A DNA stretch of 64,000 nt. It comes from Kineosporia babensis. GTDB taxonomy: Bacteria; Actinomycetota; Actinomycetes; Actinomycetales; Kineosporiaceae. Where the stretch lies: assembly GCF_021129305.1 (NCBI RefSeq), contig NZ_JAJOMB010000031.1:21491-85490 (forward strand), given 5' to 3'. Positions 1-8,239 of this stretch are shown here, piece by piece. Positions within the stretch are counted from its first letter, which is position 1, and each line of letters opens with the position of its first letter. A program made the position numbers and the translations under genes. Below the pieces are notes generated by a model. The model was given only the letters and a program-made list of their open reading frames with translations, was not told the origin of the DNA and did not search any database.

Positions 1-1
1 G

Positions 2-67
2 TCGATGTCGTTGCGGGAGCTGTTGGACCGACGTCTGGCAGCCGGGCTGAAGTTCCGTCGCGTCTGA
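2..67 (+). CDS. C-terminal end of an unidentified gene (partial)
   Basis: An open frame enters from the left edge and ends at TGA 65-67. The visible end reads SLRELLDRRLAAGLKFRRV, a plausible basic C-terminus. Only 21 codons are visible, so no family can be assigned. It would lie 58 bases upstream of the chorismate mutase on the same strand and could be its operon partner. The other frames give less protein-like sequence. Confidence 0.4.
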   Translation, partial: SMSLRELLDRRLAAGLKFRRV

Positions 68-125
68 TACCGGATATCGTGGCCCGACTCGCGAACAACC
101 GGCACCGAACTGTGAGGAACCACGT

Positions 126-449
126 TTGACCAGCACCGACCGGCCGGATGGCCAGCAGGACGTCTCGGCCACCCTGCGCGAGCTCCGCGAGAGCATCGAC
201 AACCTGGATGCCACGCTGGTGTTCCTGCTCGCCGAGCGATTCAAGATCACCCAGCGGGTCGGGCACCTGAAGGCCGAGTTCGGCCTGCCGCCGGCCGACC
301 CGCAGCGGGAGACCGAGCAGGTGCGCCGGCTGCAGCGGCTGGCCGAGGAGGCCCACCTGGACCCGGTCTTCGCCGAGAAGTTCCTGAACTTCATCATCGC
401 CGAGGTGGTCCGTCACCACGAGTCGATCGCCCGGAGCGTCAATTCCTGA
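126..449 (+). CDS. chorismate mutase, AroQ type
   Basis: A 107-residue all-helical protein matching the AroQ class, which converts chorismate to prephenate on the way to Phe and Tyr in the cytoplasm. The first helix (about 14-47) carries the basic residues expected at the active site: R21 (ELRESID), R38 and K40 (AERFK), K49 (HLKAEFG); R61-E62 follow in the second segment (PQRETEQV). The length fits a stand-alone mutase; no prephenate dehydratase or dehydrogenase domain is attached. The start is TTG, chosen because GAGGAA at 113-118 lies at a good distance and the helix begins shortly after. A hairpin at 480-506 ends the transcript. Family assignment is firm; substrate specificity is inferred. 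Confidence 0.9.
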   Translation: MTSTDRPDGQQDVSATLRELRESIDNLDATLVFLLAERFKITQRVGHLKAEFGLPPADPQRETEQVRRLQRLAEEAHLDPVFAEKFLNFIIAEVVRHHESIARSVNS

Positions 450-462
450 CGTCCGGCAGGAC

Positions 463-1356
463 TTACGAGATCAGGCGGACGGCCCGGGATTCCAGATCCC
501 GGGCCGTTTCCTCGTCGCCCAGGCTGCGCAGCACCGAGGCCAGGTTGCGTAGGTAGGTGTCGATCACGCCGTGCCCGCTGCTCTCACCCAGGGTGAGCGC
601 CTGACGGGCCAGCGGACGGGCGGCGATCGGGATGCCGAGGTGGGCCGCCAGCATCACGGCCAGGTTGTTGCTGTAGGCCGCGGATTCCGGCCGGCGGATG
701 TTGTCCTGCCGCTCCACCAGCTGGGTGGCCTTGGACAACGCCGTGCGAGCGCCTTCCGGGTCGCCGTTCAGCAGCCGGGCCTTGGCCAGATTGCTCAGCA
801 CCGCCGCCAGCTCCGGCCCGGCCGAGCTCTCCTGCTCGGCGATCGCCCGGGCCCGCTCCAGCATCGTCTGCCCGGCCTCGAGTTCCCCCAGCCGCAGCCG
901 CACCAGGCCCAGGTTGTTCAGGTGCCGGGCCACCCGCAGGTCCTCCCGGCCGAGCGCGGCCACCGTCACGCCCAGGGCCCGCTCCAGCAGCTCGGCCGCC
1001 TGCTGCCACTCGTTCACCCGGGCCAGGGCGATGGCCAGGTGGCCGAGTTGGGTCGCGGCATAAGGGTGATCGGCGCCCACGGCCTGCTCGGTCAGGGCCA
1101 CCGCCCGCGCCGCCAGCGAGCGCACCCGGGCGCCGTCCTGGCGCAGGAACATCGCGAAGGCCACGCCGTTACCGCGCAGCACCACGCGCGGGTGGGCGGG
1201 CAGGCCGGGCTCGTGCACCTCGACCAGCACGCGGGAGCTGAGGGCGCGGTCGTCGGCCGCGTCCCACACGTCCAGCAGCAGCACCGCAACCGCCCGGGGC
1301 AGCGTGGGCGCGCTGCTGTGCAGGCGGAGGATCTCGGCCGTGTCTTCCATTTGCAC
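463..1356 (-). CDS. tetratricopeptide repeat protein
   Basis: 297 residues with kinesin-light-chain-like TPR units from about residue 75 to the end. Repeats of the type GADHPYAATQLGHLAIALARVNEWQQAAELLERAL, then REDLRVARHLNNLGLVRLRLGELEAGQTML, then LAAVLSNLAKARLLNGDPEGAR are spaced by about 42 residues. There is no signal peptide, membrane segment or NB-ARC domain, so it is a cytoplasmic protein-interaction scaffold of unknown partner. In actinomycetes such repeats often form the C-terminal half of STAND ATPases; here they stand alone. It converges with the chorismate mutase, leaving 13 bases between stops. The ATG at 1356 lacks a strong ribosome site, and a later ATG is possible. Confidence 0.8.
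   Translation of the reverse strand: MQMEDTAEILRLHSSAPTLPRAVAVLLLDVWDAADDRALSSRVLVEVHEPGLPAHPRVVLRGNGVAFAMFLRQDGARVRSLAARAVALTEQAVGADHPYAATQLGHLAIALARVNEWQQAAELLERALGVTVAALGREDLRVARHLNNLGLVRLRLGELEAGQTMLERARAIAEQESSAGPELAAVLSNLAKARLLNGDPEGARTALSKATQLVERQDNIRRPESAAYSNNLAVMLAAHLGIPIAARPLARQALTLGESSGHGVIDTYLRNLASVLRSLGDEETARDLESRAVRLIS
480..506 (+). terminator. perfect 11-bp hairpin terminator inside the 3' end of the convergent gene
   Basis: CGGCCCGGGAT (480-490), a 5-base loop, and ATCCCGGGCCG (496-506), followed by TTTC. It lies 31 bases after the chorismate mutase stop and wholly inside the last codons of the opposing TPR gene, where it encodes part of TARDLESRAV. Confidence 0.75.
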
Positions 1357-1455
1357 AGTGAACCATCAGAAAGTGTCCAGCGGTCGAACTACCCCGGCGG
1401 CCAGGGGCAGACGCAGGAGTTCCTTGAGGCCGGCGGCGGCCCGGCCGACCGCGAA

Positions 1456-1998
1456 ATGAGGGCAAGGCCATACTTGGCCGACGTGAGCACTCCTGGGCGT
1501 TTCTTGGTGTTGCACGATTACGGGATGGGCGGGCTGTGGTGGTGGGTTCACGCTCCGTCGGCCGAGGCCATCCTCGAAGCGGTGGCCGAGGTTGAGGTGA
1601 TCACCGACCCGGAGACCGTCGAACGAGTCTCGACCTGGGACGATGTCGCCGAGGTGAGCCTGGACGCGTCGGGCGACTCGGCGTGGAAAGGCCTGGTGGC
1701 GCAGCGCACGGCCGAACGCCAGGATCCGGACTACGGCAAGCTGATCGGCCAGGGAACGGTGTACCTACGCAGCGCTGAGGACGGCATCACCTACCTCACG
1801 GAAGTGAATGCTGATGGCATCCGCACCCGTGAGGTGGGCATTCTTCCCGACGGCCGGCAACAGCGCAGCGACGACTGGCCGCTGAACCCGGCCTTTGACC
1901 TGCGCAGTCCGGAACTCGCACGTCAGGCGCTGCTTTCGGCGGCCGACTTCGAGGCGCACTGGCAGCGGGCCGAGCCGGTGCCCGATCACTGGGACTAG
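1456..1998 (+). CDS. conserved hypothetical protein (FLVLHDYGMGGLWWW type)
   Basis: About 180 residues. The N-terminal segment FLVLHDYGMGGLWWWVHAP recalls a family of unknown function common in Streptomyces and relatives; the rest is acidic and ends in EPVPDHWD. It is rich in Trp, Asp and Glu, with no signal peptide or membrane span, so it is probably cytoplasmic. The frame stays open far upstream, to 571, but that part is an antisense shadow of the TPR gene. I start at ATG 1456; GTG 1483 (VSTPGRFLVL) is equally likely because the conserved part begins just after it. Its last four bases overlap the convergent response regulator stop. No function assigned. Confidence 0.7.
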   Translation: MRARPYLADVSTPGRFLVLHDYGMGGLWWWVHAPSAEAILEAVAEVEVITDPETVERVSTWDDVAEVSLDASGDSAWKGLVAQRTAERQDPDYGKLIGQGTVYLRSAEDGITYLTEVNADGIRTREVGILPDGRQQRSDDWPLNPAFDLRSPELARQALLSAADFEAHWQRAEPVPDHWD

Positions 1999-2651
1999 CG
2001 GCGGTCGCCGTCCTCCAGGTATTTCAGGACGGCGACCACGCGCCGGTCCGTGTGGTCGGTGGGGGCCAGGTCCAGCTTGGCGAAGATGCTCCGGATGTGC
2101 TTGTGCACAGCCCCTTCGGTCACCACCAGTTTCTCGGCGATCGCGGTGTTGCCCAGCCCCTCGGCCATCAGGGCCAGCACGTCGCGCTCGCGCGGGCTGA
2201 GACGTTCCATTCCCGGGTCGGGCCGGTTGCGGGTCATCAGCTGGGCCACCACCTCCGGGTCGATCGCGGTGCCGCCCTCGGCCACCCGGTTCAGCGCGAC
2301 CAGGAACTCCTCGACCCGGCCCACGCGCTCCTTCAGCATGTACCCCAGCCGGTTGGCCCCACTGGTGAGAAGGTCGGTGGCGAAGGACTGCTCGACGTAG
2401 GCCGACAGCACCAGCACCGACAGCTCCGGGTGCCGGCGCCGGGCCTCGACCGCCGCCACGATGCCTTCGTCGGTGTGGGTGGGCGGCATCCGCACGTCCA
2501 CGATGGCCACGTCGGGCTTCTGCTCGTCCACCGCCTCGAGGAACTGCTCCGGCCCGGCCGCGGTGGCGACCACGTCCAGCCCTTCGGCCCGCAGCAGCGA
2601 CGCCAGTCCCTCCCGCAGCAGCGCGTCGTCCTCCGCGATCACGATCCGCAC
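1995..2651 (-). CDS. NarL/FixJ-type response regulator
   Basis: 218 residues. A receiver domain (about 1-120) has the acidic pocket IAEDD near the N-terminus, the phospho-acceptor Asp in VAIVDVRMP, a Ser in VLVLSAY and the Lys in YMLKERV. A LuxR-type helix-turn-helix follows at about 150-205 (LSPRERDVLALMAEGLGNTAIAEKL, then VHKHIRSIFAKL). It is a DNA-binding transcription factor controlled by the histidine kinase encoded just upstream; the coding regions overlap by 13 bases, so they are translationally coupled. Targets are not evident; the nearby alcohol dehydrogenase at 4411 is divergent and could be one, but no shared site was found. Confidence 0.93.
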   Translation of the reverse strand: MRIVIAEDDALLREGLASLLRAEGLDVVATAAGPEQFLEAVDEQKPDVAIVDVRMPPTHTDEGIVAAVEARRRHPELSVLVLSAYVEQSFATDLLTSGANRLGYMLKERVGRVEEFLVALNRVAEGGTAIDPEVVAQLMTRNRPDPGMERLSPRERDVLALMAEGLGNTAIAEKLVVTEGAVHKHIRSIFAKLDLAPTDHTDRRVVAVLKYLEDGDRR

Positions 2652-3904
2652 GGCAACTCCACTTTCAGCATCGTCGGTCCACCCACCGGGCTGCTGACCG
2701 AGACGCTGCCGTCGTGCGCCTGCACCCGCCGCCGCATCCCGACCAGACCGGAACCGGCACTCTCGTCCGCTCCCCCGCGCCCGTCGTCCTCGATCTCGAT
2801 CAACAACCGCTCGTTACGGCGGCGCAGCCTAACAGCGGCCGCCGACGCTCCCGAGTGCTTGGCCACGTTGGTCAGCGCCTCGGCCACCACGAAATACGCG
2901 GTGGCCTCGACCGATGCGGGACAGCGGCCCGGCACCTGGACGTCCACGACGGTGGCGACTGCGCAGTTCGTGGCCAGGCCCGACAGCGCCCCCGCCAGCC
3001 CCCGGTCCTCGATCACCGGCGGCAGGATGCTACGCACCACCCCCCGCAGTTCCTTCAGTGCCTCCTCAGCCGCGTCCTGTGCCTGGGCGATGATCTGGTC
3101 CACCGTGGCCCGGTCCACGTTCTCCCGGGCCAGGGCCCGCCGTGCGGTACCGAGCAGCATCGTGACGGCCACGACCTTGTTCTGCGTACCGTCGTGCAGC
3201 GAGCGCTCGATCCGCCGCAGTTCGGTGGCGTGCGCATCCAGCGCCGCCGCCCGTGACGACGTCAGTTCCGCGATCCGGCCGCTCAGGTCGACCCCGGGCG
3301 GTGGGCTCAGGAACCGCCGGCCGGGCCGGGCCTGCAGCCTGGCCATCGCCGGGCTCAGCCCCAGCAGGATCGCCGTCCAGCCCACGCCCATCATGAACAC
3401 GATGAACACCTGCGGCCAGGTGTCCACCACCCACACCCCGATCGAGGCCGAGCCCATGCCGTCGGGCAGGAACGGGTACCAGAGCGGGAACGACAGGTCG
3501 CGCACCGCCAGCAGTGGCAGCATCAGCCCCCAGAAACCGAGGAACAGCCCGCCCAGGCCGTGCACGGGCAGCCACTTCAGCTCACCCCGGGTGGACGGAT
3601 CCCGCAGTGCCGCGCGCAGATTCGTGACCCGGTGCACCGGACCGAGCACCGGGGTACCCCAGCGGCCGAGCCGGGCCCGCTCGCGGGCAGCCACGCTGTG
3701 CACCATCTGCAGGGTGACCGGGACCAGGAGCAGCCCGATCCCGACCAGGCACAGCAGCGCCGTACCGAGCACCATGAAGCTGGTGAACAGCGCCAGCAGT
3801 GCGGTGTTGACTCCGCCGCCCATCTCTTCCAGCGCCGTGATGGCCCGGTTGGAGGCCTGCCCCAGCGCCTCCCTGGGGCTGAGCCGCTCCCGGGTGGGTT
3901 CCAT
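2639..3904 (-). CDS. sensor histidine kinase of the NarL/DesK class
   Basis: 421 residues from ATG 3904. Hydrophobic stretches at about 32-68, 112-135 and 162-186 give a membrane-embedded sensor with little extracytoplasmic sequence. A HisKA_3 dimerisation domain follows, with the phospho-accepting His in RRIERSLHDGTQ (about 237), then an HATPase_c domain with the N box (EALTNVAKHSGAS), the G1 box (DDGRGG) and G2 (GSGLVGMRRRV). It phosphorylates the co-encoded response regulator. The open frame extends to 4012, but the added 36 residues are unlike a kinase N-terminus, so MEPTRERLSP is preferred. The membrane layout suggests intramembrane or envelope-stress sensing; the signal is unknown. Confidence 0.9.
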   Translation of the reverse strand: MEPTRERLSPREALGQASNRAITALEEMGGGVNTALLALFTSFMVLGTALLCLVGIGLLLVPVTLQMVHSVAARERARLGRWGTPVLGPVHRVTNLRAALRDPSTRGELKWLPVHGLGGLFLGFWGLMLPLLAVRDLSFPLWYPFLPDGMGSASIGVWVVDTWPQVFIVFMMGVGWTAILLGLSPAMARLQARPGRRFLSPPPGVDLSGRIAELTSSRAAALDAHATELRRIERSLHDGTQNKVVAVTMLLGTARRALARENVDRATVDQIIAQAQDAAEEALKELRGVVRSILPPVIEDRGLAGALSGLATNCAVATVVDVQVPGRCPASVEATAYFVVAEALTNVAKHSGASAAAVRLRRRNERLLIEIEDDGRGGADESAGSGLVGMRRRVQAHDGSVSVSSPVGGPTMLKVELPCGS

Positions 3905-4068
3905 CCCCTGTGCCTGATCCACACCACGAAGGTAGCGGCCGCCCCCGACAACCTTGATCGTGGCGAGGACACCCCCGAAAAGGTGACCCGATTCTTTTCG
4001 CCATTCCCCCACGATCTTGAACCTTCACGGGCCACAATCTTTCCGTGAACGGGGGGAACCATCAGACC

Positions 4069-4323
4069 ATGAGAGAAAACACCCAGGGCCCGGATCGAAA
4101 CCGGATCGTCGCCATGGCCGCCAGCCGTGAAAGCTGGTACCTGGCAATGGCTTACGTGCGGCAGGAATTTCCGCAGCCAATTCCGGTGGCCCAGACAGCC
4201 CGGAATACCGAAAGCAAAGCCGACCACGCCGACAGGAAAAGGAAGCGAACCCTTTTCCGGGGACTTCGGCGCCGCCGGGCCGGCCTGCCGGTCGGGCTGA
4301 ATATCATCCGCCCCGCCGACTGA
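4069..4323 (+). CDS. possible small basic protein (uncertain)
   Basis: This is the only protein-like frame in the 506-base gap between the histidine kinase (start 3904) and the dehydrogenase (4411). It would encode 84 residues beginning MRENTQGPDRNR, with a basic tract KADHADRKRKRTLFRGLRRRR near the C-terminus. A purine-rich GGGGGGAA at 4050-4057 could be its ribosome site; GTG 4045 is an alternative start. Base composition is less GC-rich than its neighbours, especially at third positions, so it may be non-coding or acquired DNA. No family recognised. The rest of the gap (3905-4044 and 4324-4410) should hold the promoters of the divergent genes; I see no other element there. Confidence 0.3.
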   Translation: MRENTQGPDRNRIVAMAASRESWYLAMAYVRQEFPQPIPVAQTARNTESKADHADRKRKRTLFRGLRRRRAGLPVGLNIIRPAD

Positions 4324-4410
4324 CGGCACGATCGCGACATAGCCGACACCTGTAGCCCATCTGAGGACCCCGGCTCCGGCCCGGCCTTCGCCAGATCTAC
4401 AGTTGAGCGC

Positions 4411-5454
4411 GTGACTACCTCATATGCCAAGGTCAACGGCGTATCCAGCCTCACCGTCGTCCAGGAGGAAGCGCCCACCGCGCTCGCGCCGGGCATGGTG
4501 CAGGTCGGCATTACTTATTGCGGCATCTGCGCCACCGACACCCACAACTACACCAGCGGCGGCCAGATCCCGGCCGCCGTGTTCGGTCACGAGTGGACCG
4601 GCGTGGTCGAGGCCACCGCCGACGACGTGACCGACCTGCCGGTGGGCACCCGCGTCATCGCCAGCGTCGGTGCGGCGTGCGGGATCTGCGCCCAGTGCCA
4701 GGCCGGCCACCCGGGCCACTGCGACCTGGCCTTCGCCGAGGCCAACGGCGTGGCCCCGGGCTCACCGGTGCACGGCGCCTTCGCCCAGACCCTGGTGGTC
4801 TCCGCCCGCCGGGTGATGCCCGTGCTGGACGGCCTCAGCGACATCGAGGCCGCCCTGGTCGAACCCACCGCCGTCACCTTCCACGCGGTGCGTCGCACCC
4901 ACCAGGAACTCGGCGCGATCGTGGTGGTGCAGGGCGCCGGCCCGATCGGCCTGCTCGCCGCCCAGCACGCCCGCCACGCCGGTGCCGGGCACCTGGTGGT
5001 GATCGAGCCCAACGAGCGGCGCCGCGAGGCCGCGACCAAGCTCGGCTTCACCGACGTGCTGGCCCCGGGCGAGGCCGCCAGGGCTCGCGTACTGGAGCTG
5101 AGCAACGGCCTGGGCGCCGACGTCCTGTACGAATGCACCGGTGTGGCCGCGCTTCTGCAGCCCTCGGCCGAGCTGGTCCGGCGCGGCGGCACCCTGTCGC
5201 TGCTGGGCTTCCCGATGACCGATTCCACGGTCAGCTACGGCGACTGGCAGATCCGCGAGCTCACCGTGATCGGCTCGCTGGCCTATACCCGCGACGACTT
5301 CCTCGGCGCCCAGCGGGCCATCGCCGACGGTTCGGTGCGCGTGGCCGACCTGCACACCGGCACCATCGGCCTGGGCGAACTGGCCGCCATGCTCGACGAA
5401 CTCGACTCCGGCAAGACCGACCACGCCAAGGTCCTGCTCGACCCCCGACGCTGA
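4411..5454 (+). CDS. zinc-dependent medium-chain alcohol/polyol dehydrogenase
   Basis: 347 residues of the medium-chain dehydrogenase superfamily, threonine/sorbitol dehydrogenase branch. Catalytic zinc ligands are C40 (YCGICATD), H60-E61 (FGHEW) and a later Glu (VEPTAVTFHA). The structural zinc loop is complete with C90, C93, C96 and C104 (ACGICAQCQAGHPGHC). The Rossmann fold has GAGPIG at about 175-180, and the acidic residue in VVIEPNERR suggests NAD(H). It oxidises a secondary alcohol or sugar alcohol; the substrate cannot be fixed. The GTG start is used because no in-frame start with a better ribosome site precedes it. It is monocistronic, ending at a strong terminator, and converges with the KDG pathway operon, so a role in sugar metabolism is plausible. 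Confidence 0.88.
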   Translation: MTTSYAKVNGVSSLTVVQEEAPTALAPGMVQVGITYCGICATDTHNYTSGGQIPAAVFGHEWTGVVEATADDVTDLPVGTRVIASVGAACGICAQCQAGHPGHCDLAFAEANGVAPGSPVHGAFAQTLVVSARRVMPVLDGLSDIEAALVEPTAVTFHAVRRTHQELGAIVVVQGAGPIGLLAAQHARHAGAGHLVVIEPNERRREAATKLGFTDVLAPGEAARARVLELSNGLGADVLYECTGVAALLQPSAELVRRGGTLSLLGFPMTDSTVSYGDWQIRELTVIGSLAYTRDDFLGAQRAIADGSVRVADLHTGTIGLGELAAMLDELDSGKTDHAKVLLDPRR

Positions 5455-5472
5455 AGCCTCCGATCAACAGAC

Positions 5473-5505
5473 GCGGCGCGCGCCCCGGACCAGGACGCGC
5501 GCCGC
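5473..5505. terminator. bidirectional hairpin terminator
   Basis: GCGGCGCGCG (5473-5482) and CGCGCGCCGC (5496-5505) form a perfect 10-bp stem with a 13-base loop, exactly between the convergent dehydrogenase (stop 5454) and eda (stop 5518). Confidence 0.8.
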
Positions 5506-5517
5506 AGACAATCAGGC

Positions 5518-6144
5518 TCAGCCGGCCGCGCGAGCGGCAGCCACCGCCTCGGCTGCCAGCCGGGTGATCTCGGCCCAGTTACCGGCGTTGACCAGCGACT
5601 TGTCCACCATCCAGCTCCCGCTGACGGCCGGCACGCACGGCAGGGCCAGGTACTCGCCGAGGTTGTCCAGGCTGACCCCACCGGAGGGCATGAACGTGAT
5701 CCCACCGAACGGCGCCGACAGGGCCTTGATCATCTTCGGCCCGCCGAGCAGCCCGGCCGGGAAGAACTTGACCTCACGCAGCCCCAGCGAGACCGCCGTC
5801 ATCAGATCGGTCGAGCTCGAGATCCCCGGCAGCGCAGGCACGCCCAGCTCCTGCGCCCGTCGCACCACGTCGGCGTTGATCCCGGGGCTGACCACGAACG
5901 TCGCGCCCGCCGCAACCACCTCGTCGACCTGAGCCGGGGTCAGCACCGAGCCCGCGCCGACCGTCATACCCTCGAGCTCGGTCAGCCGCCGGATCCCTTC
6001 CAGCCCGGCCTCGGTACGCAGGGTCACCTCCATCACCGCGATCCCCCCGGCCAGCAGGGCCTCACCGAGCGGGACGGCCTGATCCGCCTCGTCGATCACG
6101 ACGACGGGGACGACCGGGTGAGCAGCGAGCAGCGGGGCGCTCAT
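5518..6144 (-). CDS. eda: KDPG/KHG aldolase (2-dehydro-3-deoxy-phosphogluconate aldolase)
   Basis: 208 residues, the usual length of the class I KDPG aldolase family. It splits 2-keto-3-deoxy-6-phosphogluconate into pyruvate and glyceraldehyde 3-phosphate. The Schiff-base Lys is K126 in REVKFFPA and the catalytic Glu is E39 in VMEVTLRT; the phosphate loop (MPSGGVSLDN) is intact. Start ATG 6144 follows GAGGAGAA at proper spacing; a longer frame to 6180 is not needed. It is the last gene of the transporter-idnD-kdgK-eda run and takes the product of the kinase encoded 33 bases upstream. The family is firm, and the pathway context makes KDPG the likely substrate. Confidence 0.93.
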   Translation of the reverse strand: MSAPLLAAHPVVPVVVIDEADQAVPLGEALLAGGIAVMEVTLRTEAGLEGIRRLTELEGMTVGAGSVLTPAQVDEVVAAGATFVVSPGINADVVRRAQELGVPALPGISSSTDLMTAVSLGLREVKFFPAGLLGGPKMIKALSAPFGGITFMPSGGVSLDNLGEYLALPCVPAVSGSWMVDKSLVNAGNWAEITRLAAEAVAAARAAG

Positions 6145-6176
6145 AGCGTTGGTTCTCCTCAGTTCAGCAACAGATC

Positions 6177-7187
6177 TCAACGACGGACGTCGGTGCTGCC
6201 GTGGTCGGCAGCCTCGAGTTCGCTCCGGGTCGGCAGAGCCTCCCAGTCACCGATGGCCTGGCAGACGATCCCGCCCAGACGGTTGGCCCGGGCCAGGCAT
6301 TCGGGCATGGAACCGCCGTCCAGCAGAGCGGAGAGATACCCACCGACGAACGCGTCCCCCGCCCCGACCGCGTCGGTCACCTGGACCGGAGTGGTCGGGC
6401 TGCGATGAAGGACGCCGCTCTGCTCCAGGCCAAGGGCACCGGTGGCACCCAGCTTCAGGACGGTCGACCCACCCGAGTGCAGATGCTCCGCCAGCGCCTC
6501 CCCGGCCTCGAAGCTCTCGCCCACCTCGCCGACGAAATCCCGGCGGGAAGCGAGCACCGCCTCTTCGGGCCCGGCGAACACCAAGTCCGAGAAGTGAGCC
6601 AGCCGGCCCAGGGCCCCGACGGCGTGCTCCGGGCCGCCCCTCCACAGCGTGGTCCGGTAGTTCACGTCGAAAGAGACCAGGGTCTGGTTCTCCCGAGCGA
6701 TCTGAATGGCGTGGCTCAGCGCCGTGAAGGTCTCGTCGCCCTCCCCCAGCGCCGGGGTGATCCCGGTCAGGTGCAGGACCGCGGCCCCAGCGATCACCTC
6801 GCGGTACGCCTCGACGTGTTCGCTGGTCAGCTTGGACGCCGCACTGCCGGCCCGGTAGTACCGCACCCCGACCGTGCGACCGCCGCGCGCCTCCTTGACC
6901 ATCAACCCGGTCGGGGCAGCCTCATCACGCTCAGCCAGCACGGTGACACCCTCGGCCCGGATCTCGCGCTCGACCAGCGTCCCGAAGTCGTCGTTCCCGA
7001 GCCGGCTGATCCAGGTGACCGGATGCCCCAGGCGGGCCAGCGCGATGGCGACGTTCGACTCCGCGCCCCCGATGCCCAGCGTCATCGGTGCCCCGTCCCG
7101 CAGCCGCGGGGCCGCGGGCGGCGTCAGCAGCGCCATCGTCTCGCCGATGGTTACAACGCCCTCACCCTGCAGTGCCATGCCACCCAT
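6177..7187 (-). CDS. kdgK: PfkB-family 2-keto-3-deoxygluconate kinase
   Basis: 336 residues of the ribokinase/PfkB fold. Substrate-binding GIGGAESNVAIALARLG lies near the N-terminus and the ATP/anion-hole signature VTDAVGAGDAFVGGYLSAL, with the catalytic Asp in GAGDA, near the C-terminus; NYRTTLW is typical of KDG kinases. It phosphorylates 2-keto-3-deoxygluconate to KDPG, the substrate of the downstream aldolase. ATG 7187 is preferred because AGGAAG lies close upstream; ATG 7178 (MALQGEG) is an alternative. The combination with mannonate dehydratase, fructuronate reductase and Eda in this locus strongly supports KDG over fructose or ribose as substrate. Confidence 0.9.
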   Translation of the reverse strand: MGGMALQGEGVVTIGETMALLTPPAAPRLRDGAPMTLGIGGAESNVAIALARLGHPVTWISRLGNDDFGTLVEREIRAEGVTVLAERDEAAPTGLMVKEARGGRTVGVRYYRAGSAASKLTSEHVEAYREVIAGAAVLHLTGITPALGEGDETFTALSHAIQIARENQTLVSFDVNYRTTLWRGGPEHAVGALGRLAHFSDLVFAGPEEAVLASRRDFVGEVGESFEAGEALAEHLHSGGSTVLKLGATGALGLEQSGVLHRSPTTPVQVTDAVGAGDAFVGGYLSALLDGGSMPECLARANRLGGIVCQAIGDWEALPTRSELEAADHGSTDVRR

Positions 7188-7213
7188 CCGTCTTCCTCGA
7201 CCGAGCGAAACCC

Positions 7214-8239
7214 TCACCCAATATGCAGCATCACCTTGCTGCTCCCGCTCGCAGGGTCGAGCGCCACCCGCAGGGCCTGCCCGGCCTGCTCCAGTTCGAA
7301 GGTGTGGGTGATCAGCGGACCCACGTCCAGGCCGTCCCGCATCGCCTCGATCGCATCGGTGATCTCGTCCACGAACCGGTACGAGCCGATCCAGGTGATC
7401 TCTCGCGTCACCAGATCGCCCAGCGCCGCCTGCACTTCCGAGCCCGGAAGATTGCCGACCTGCACCAGCGTGCCGCCGCGGGCCGTGGCCCGCAGCACCG
7501 AACCCAGCGCTCGCGGCGAACCGGAGGCCTCGAACACGATCTCGACGTCCTGCGGCAGCTCACCGCCGGTGGCCACGTTGACCGTCGCGTCCGCACCCAT
7601 CTGCTTGGCGATCTGCAGGGCGCTGTCGCTGACGTCCGAGGCGATGATCGTGTCTGCCCCGCAGTACTTTGCGGCCGCCACGACCAGCGAGCCGATCGGT
7701 CCGGCGCCGTTCACCAGCACCGTCTTGCCGTGCAGGCTGCCGACCCGGCCTACGGCATGGAAGGCCACGCCCAAAGGCTCGGCCAGAGCGCCGTGTTCGG
7801 TGGTGACTTCTGCGGGCAGCACCCGGATCTGGTCGGCCCGGGCACTGCGGTACTGGCTGAACCCGCCGTCGGTGTGCGGGTCGAACGCCGCCGAGCCGAA
7901 GTACCGCGAAGGTGTGTACAGGTTGGTCCGGCCCTTGAGCCGTTCGGGCATTTCCCCGTCGCCGACCAGCGTCGCCGGGTGCACGGTGACCGCCTGTCCT
8001 TCGGAAAGGCCGCTCACTCCAGCACCGAGACGGGCGATGCGCCCGGCGATCTCGTGCCCCAGCACCAGCGGATGCTTCAGCTGGGCGGTGCCGGATGCGC
8101 CGTTCTTGAAGTAGGAGGTGTCCGAGCCGCAGATCCCGCCCCATTCCACGGCGATCAGCACCTCGCCCTCGCCGGGGACCGGGTCGGGCAGTTCGTCGAT
8201 CCTCAGGTCCTCAGGACCGTGCACCACGGCGGCTTTCAC
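7214..8239 (-). CDS. L-idonate 5-dehydrogenase-like medium-chain dehydrogenase
   Basis: 341 residues resembling E. coli IdnD: GGICGSDTSYFKNG with C37, LGHE with H62-E63, the signature RYFGSAAFDPHTDGGF, and Rossmann GAGPIGSLVV. It probably interconverts a hexonate and its keto acid with NAD(P). Oddly, the segment that normally holds four structural-zinc cysteines (about 88-115) contains none, so only the catalytic zinc is expected. GTG 8239 overlaps the transporter stop (GTGA), giving translational coupling; an upstream extension of the frame to 8347 is antisense shadow. Within the operon it may feed an additional sugar acid into the mannonate/KDG route. Exact substrate is inferred. Confidence 0.82.
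   Translation of the reverse strand: MKAAVVHGPEDLRIDELPDPVPGEGEVLIAVEWGGICGSDTSYFKNGASGTAQLKHPLVLGHEIAGRIARLGAGVSGLSEGQAVTVHPATLVGDGEMPERLKGRTNLYTPSRYFGSAAFDPHTDGGFSQYRSARADQIRVLPAEVTTEHGALAEPLGVAFHAVGRVGSLHGKTVLVNGAGPIGSLVVAAAKYCGADTIIASDVSDSALQIAKQMGADATVNVATGGELPQDVEIVFEASGSPRALGSVLRATARGGTLVQVGNLPGSEVQAALGDLVTREITWIGSYRFVDEITDAIEAMRDGLDVGPLITHTFELEQAGQALRVALDPASGSSKVMLHIG

Noticed and set aside
571..1455. Long open frame upstream of the hypothetical gene ending at 1998
   Set aside because: It is antisense to the TPR gene, Pro/Gln/Arg/Gly-rich and without family features; only the part after 1456 is protein-like.
2052..3917. 621-codon plus-strand frame across the two-component genes
   Set aside because: Antisense shadow of clear kinase and response regulator genes, with a low-complexity Arg/Ser/Pro product.
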